Assembly (NCBI GenBank): GCA_036403155.1
Contig: DASWRM010000045.1
Coordinates: 1-44,061 of the forward strand
DNA from: Gaiellales bacterium
GTDB taxonomy: Bacteria; Actinomycetota; Thermoleophilia; Gaiellales; JAICJC01
Reading direction: 5' to 3'
DNA length: 44,061 nt
This document shows positions 42,061-44,061 of the stretch, one piece after another. The notes below the pieces were generated by a model. It did not search any database, was not told the DNA's origin, and saw only the letters and a program-made list of their open reading frames with translations. A program made the position numbers and the translations under genes. The stretch's first letter is position 1, and every line of letters starts with the position of its first letter.

Positions 42061-44061
42061 CTAGTGCCCGCCGAACCGGCCGACCAGCTGGTTCTGGGCG
42101 CTGTTCGCGTTCGTCAGCAGCAGGTCGCCGTAGGCGTCGACGGCCTCGGGTGAGGTCTCGAGGAACCGCATGTTGTAGTTCGCGATGCCGTCGTCGATCA
42201 CCTCGCGCATCTTCGCGGCGGTGTTGACGATGCCGTTCCCTGCCGTCTGGAAGCCGACGATGCCGCCGTTCTGGAGGGCGATCTGGATCGTCTGCGCCGC
42301 CGGCGGGCTCCACTGGCTCCACGGACCAAGGGTGCCGTCACCGTTCACGCTGGGCTGCAGGTTCGTCGTCATCGACCACAGCCGGTCGCCCCGCTGGGGC
42401 ACCTCGCTGGCGGCGATCCGCTGGGCCGCGGCGTAGCCGTCTGCGAACAGGCCGCCGTAGGCGATCGCCGAGGGCACGGCGGTGAGGTTCGCGAGCTGCA
42501 CCCGGATGGCCGTGTGCCAGGCGGCCTCCAGATCGTCGCGGTTCGACTGCTGCTGCGCTGCAGCCGTCGACCCCGAGGTGGCGTGTGAGCTCCATTCCGC
42601 CTGGTTCACCGCGGCGCGGCTGTAAGTGCCCTGCACGCCGCCGTAGGTGCCGGTGTATGAGCCGGTGCCATAGCCGATCTGCATCTCGCTCCCGAGCACC
42701 GTCGGCATCGCGATCGGAACGAACTCCACGTGGTCGGCCCAGCTGCCGCCCTGTCCGTCGGACTGGACGAGGTGGTCGTTCAGCGCGGACATCAGATTGC
42801 CGTAGTGCCACGCCAGGTCGGCGTCCCAGGGCACCGGCGCGAACAGCTCGCCTGGCCAGCGATCGTTGCCGGCGTCGGTCGAAAGCAGGTCGAGGAACTG
42901 AACCGGGTGACCGGGGTCGGCTGCCAGCCACGACGGCGCGTCCGCACCGCACATGATTCGCACGATCAGCCGGTAGCCGTGGTCACGCGCGTTCGCGAGC
43001 GACCGGTCGAGGCCACTCCAGTCATAGGTCGTCGCGTCGGGCTGGATCTGGAACCAGCGCAGGAGCACGGAGATCGCGCCGAGCTGCGGGTGCGCGGCGT
43101 ACTCCGCCGTGCTGTCGTCAGTGACTTGCCGTGAGGCCACGCCCGCAGGGAACGGCGCGCCGGCCGCCACAGTCAGCGACCACGGCGAAGCATTGCCGGC
43201 CGCATCGACCGCTCGCACGGCGTACGCGGAGCCGGCGGGAGCCTGCTCGGTGAACACGGTTCCCGTCACCGTGCCCGCCGTCGCGCCCGTGCTGCGCACC
43301 TCGTATGCGGCGACGCCCGTACCGGTGTCGCTCGACTGCGCCCACGAGACCGTGTTCGTGCCGCCCGACGCATACGCGAACACGCCGAGCGGGGTGGCCG
43401 GCGGGCCGGCGTCCACCACGACGGTCACCGGCGAGGACTCCGCCGAGCGCCGGCCGAAGCGGTCGACGGCTGCCACCGTGTAGGTGTGCCTGCCGTCCGA
43501 GGCCGACGGGTCGGAGTAGCTGGTGTCCGGGACGGTGTCGAGTGCCTGCCCGTCGCGGCTGACGCGGTAGCTGATCGCGCCGGGCGCGTCATCCGCGACG
43601 GCATCCCAGCTCAGCCCGGGCGGTGCACCGGTCGGCGTTCGTGCCGCTGCCAGACCGGTGGGTACCGGTGGCGGCGTGGCGTCGTACACCACGGTTGCCG
43701 CCGCCGATGCCGATGAGGTGTTGCCCAGGCCGTCGAACGCGACGACGGTGTACGAGTACGACCCCGACGCCGACACGCCGGTGTCGGTGAACGATGTCGT
43801 CGCGGCGGTCCCCGCCTGGATGCTGTTCCGCAGGATCCGGTAGCCGGCGACCCCGGTTCCCGCATCCGTCGAGGCGGCCCATGTCAGTGCGGGCGGCGAT
43901 CCGGTGTCCGCCTGGGCGGCCTGCGGAGTGCCGGGGACGGACGGTGCGGTCGAGTCGACGACGACCGTCGTCGTGGCGGACGGAGCCGAGCGGTTGCCGG
44001 CACCGTCCTCGGTCACGACGGTGTACCCACGGCTCCCGTCCGGTGCGCCGGTATCGACGAA
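42061..44061 (-). CDS. FN3-repeat protein with glycosidase-like domain, 5' end outside window
   Basis: The frame is open to the window edge, so the N terminus is missing; the visible part is 667 codons. From the N-terminal side it has four fibronectin type III-like repeats (the first partial), each with a TP..P.G...A start and a YTVVA.D..GN end. A domain of about 360 residues with LLRWFQIQPDATTYDWSGLD and YRLIVRIMCGADAPSWL follows, resembling the TIM-barrel of glycoside hydrolases. It is probably a secreted surface enzyme or carbohydrate-binding protein. No C-terminal anchor is seen. Confidence 0.82.
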   Translation of the reverse strand, partial: FVDTGAPDGSRGYTVVTEDGAGNRSAPSATTTVVVDSTAPSVPGTPQAAQADTGSPPALTWAASTDAGTGVAGYRILRNSIQAGTAATTSFTDTGVSASGSYSYTVVAFDGLGNTSSASAAATVVYDATPPPVPTGLAAARTPTGAPPGLSWDAVADDAPGAISYRVSRDGQALDTVPDTSYSDPSASDGRHTYTVAAVDRFGRRSAESSPVTVVVDAGPPATPLGVFAYASGGTNTVSWAQSSDTGTGVAAYEVRSTGATAGTVTGTVFTEQAPAGSAYAVRAVDAAGNASPWSLTVAAGAPFPAGVASRQVTDDSTAEYAAHPQLGAISVLLRWFQIQPDATTYDWSGLDRSLANARDHGYRLIVRIMCGADAPSWLAADPGHPVQFLDLLSTDAGNDRWPGELFAPVPWDADLAWHYGNLMSALNDHLVQSDGQGGSWADHVEFVPIAMPTVLGSEMQIGYGTGSYTGTYGGVQGTYSRAAVNQAEWSSHATSGSTAAAQQQSNRDDLEAAWHTAIRVQLANLTAVPSAIAYGGLFADGYAAAQRIAASEVPQRGDRLWSMTTNLQPSVNGDGTLGPWSQWSPPAAQTIQIALQNGGIVGFQTAGNGIVNTAAKMREVIDDGIANYNMRFLETSPEAVDAYGDLLLTNANSAQNQLVGRFGGH

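Overview
The window is about 44 kb of very GC-rich, densely packed bacterial DNA. Strong GC bias at third codon positions, frequent GTG starts, ATGA/GTGA gene overlaps and TANNNT -10 boxes lying only 6-9 nt before start codons all suggest a member of the Actinomycetota. The gene set (2-phosphoglycerate kinase with cyclic 2,3-diphosphoglycerate synthetase, a GNAT-fused NDP-forming acyl-CoA synthetase, System I cytochrome c maturation genes, an Rv2578c-type radical SAM protein) would suit the deep Thermoleophilia/Rubrobacter side of the phylum. That placement is inference from gene content; no rRNA is present to test it.

Left edge (1-1810): the end of a probable integrated element. It holds the C-terminal half of a tyrosine recombinase, two small overlapping genes, a lipoprotein, and then a tRNA-Gly(CCC)-like 3' half without its 5' half, best read as an attachment-site copy. 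Chromosomal genes follow (1811-13000): a cupin, a nitronate monooxygenase-like flavoprotein, a cNMP-binding/glutaredoxin-like/thioredoxin-reductase-like fusion divergent from exonuclease III, an SDR, a Tat-type Rieske protein, a UBP-type zinc finger, two divergent GH13 enzymes, a lone TadG-like protein and a small membrane protein.

13-25 kb: a zinc locus (znuA divergent from zur-znuC-znuB around a 19-bp inverted repeat), a protein acetyltransferase/acyl-CoA synthetase fusion overlapping a zinc alcohol dehydrogenase, and a complete arginine deiminase operon (APC antiporter, arcA, arcB, arcC) closed by a perfect 15-bp hairpin. 25-29.5 kb: VOC, PilZ, LysE and ChrA-type genes, a decayed aminoglycoside-phosphotransferase-like pseudogene, an unrecognised CxxC protein and a 555-bp gene-free stretch.

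29.5-35.7 kb: ccmE (Cys-type)-ccmF (probable CTG start)-ccmI-like, pspA, a membrane protein, then a radical SAM gene behind a perfect 16-bp SOS box with a leaderless promoter, convergent with a hpt/PD-(D/E)XK pair. 35.7-40.9 kb: the most interesting locus, a tightly coupled cluster of metallophosphoesterase, cyclic 2,3-diphosphoglycerate synthetase, 2-phosphoglycerate kinase, a GlpX homologue with altered active-site residues, an enoyl-CoA-hydratase-like protein carrying a Rho-N-like domain, and a SufT/MIP18-like protein. It encodes what looks like a full archaeal-type route from 2-phosphoglycerate to cyclic 2,3-diphosphoglycerate, with candidate turnover enzymes. The right end holds a flavodoxin-fold reductase, a lipoprotein and a large FN3-repeat/glycosidase-like surface protein cut by the window edge.
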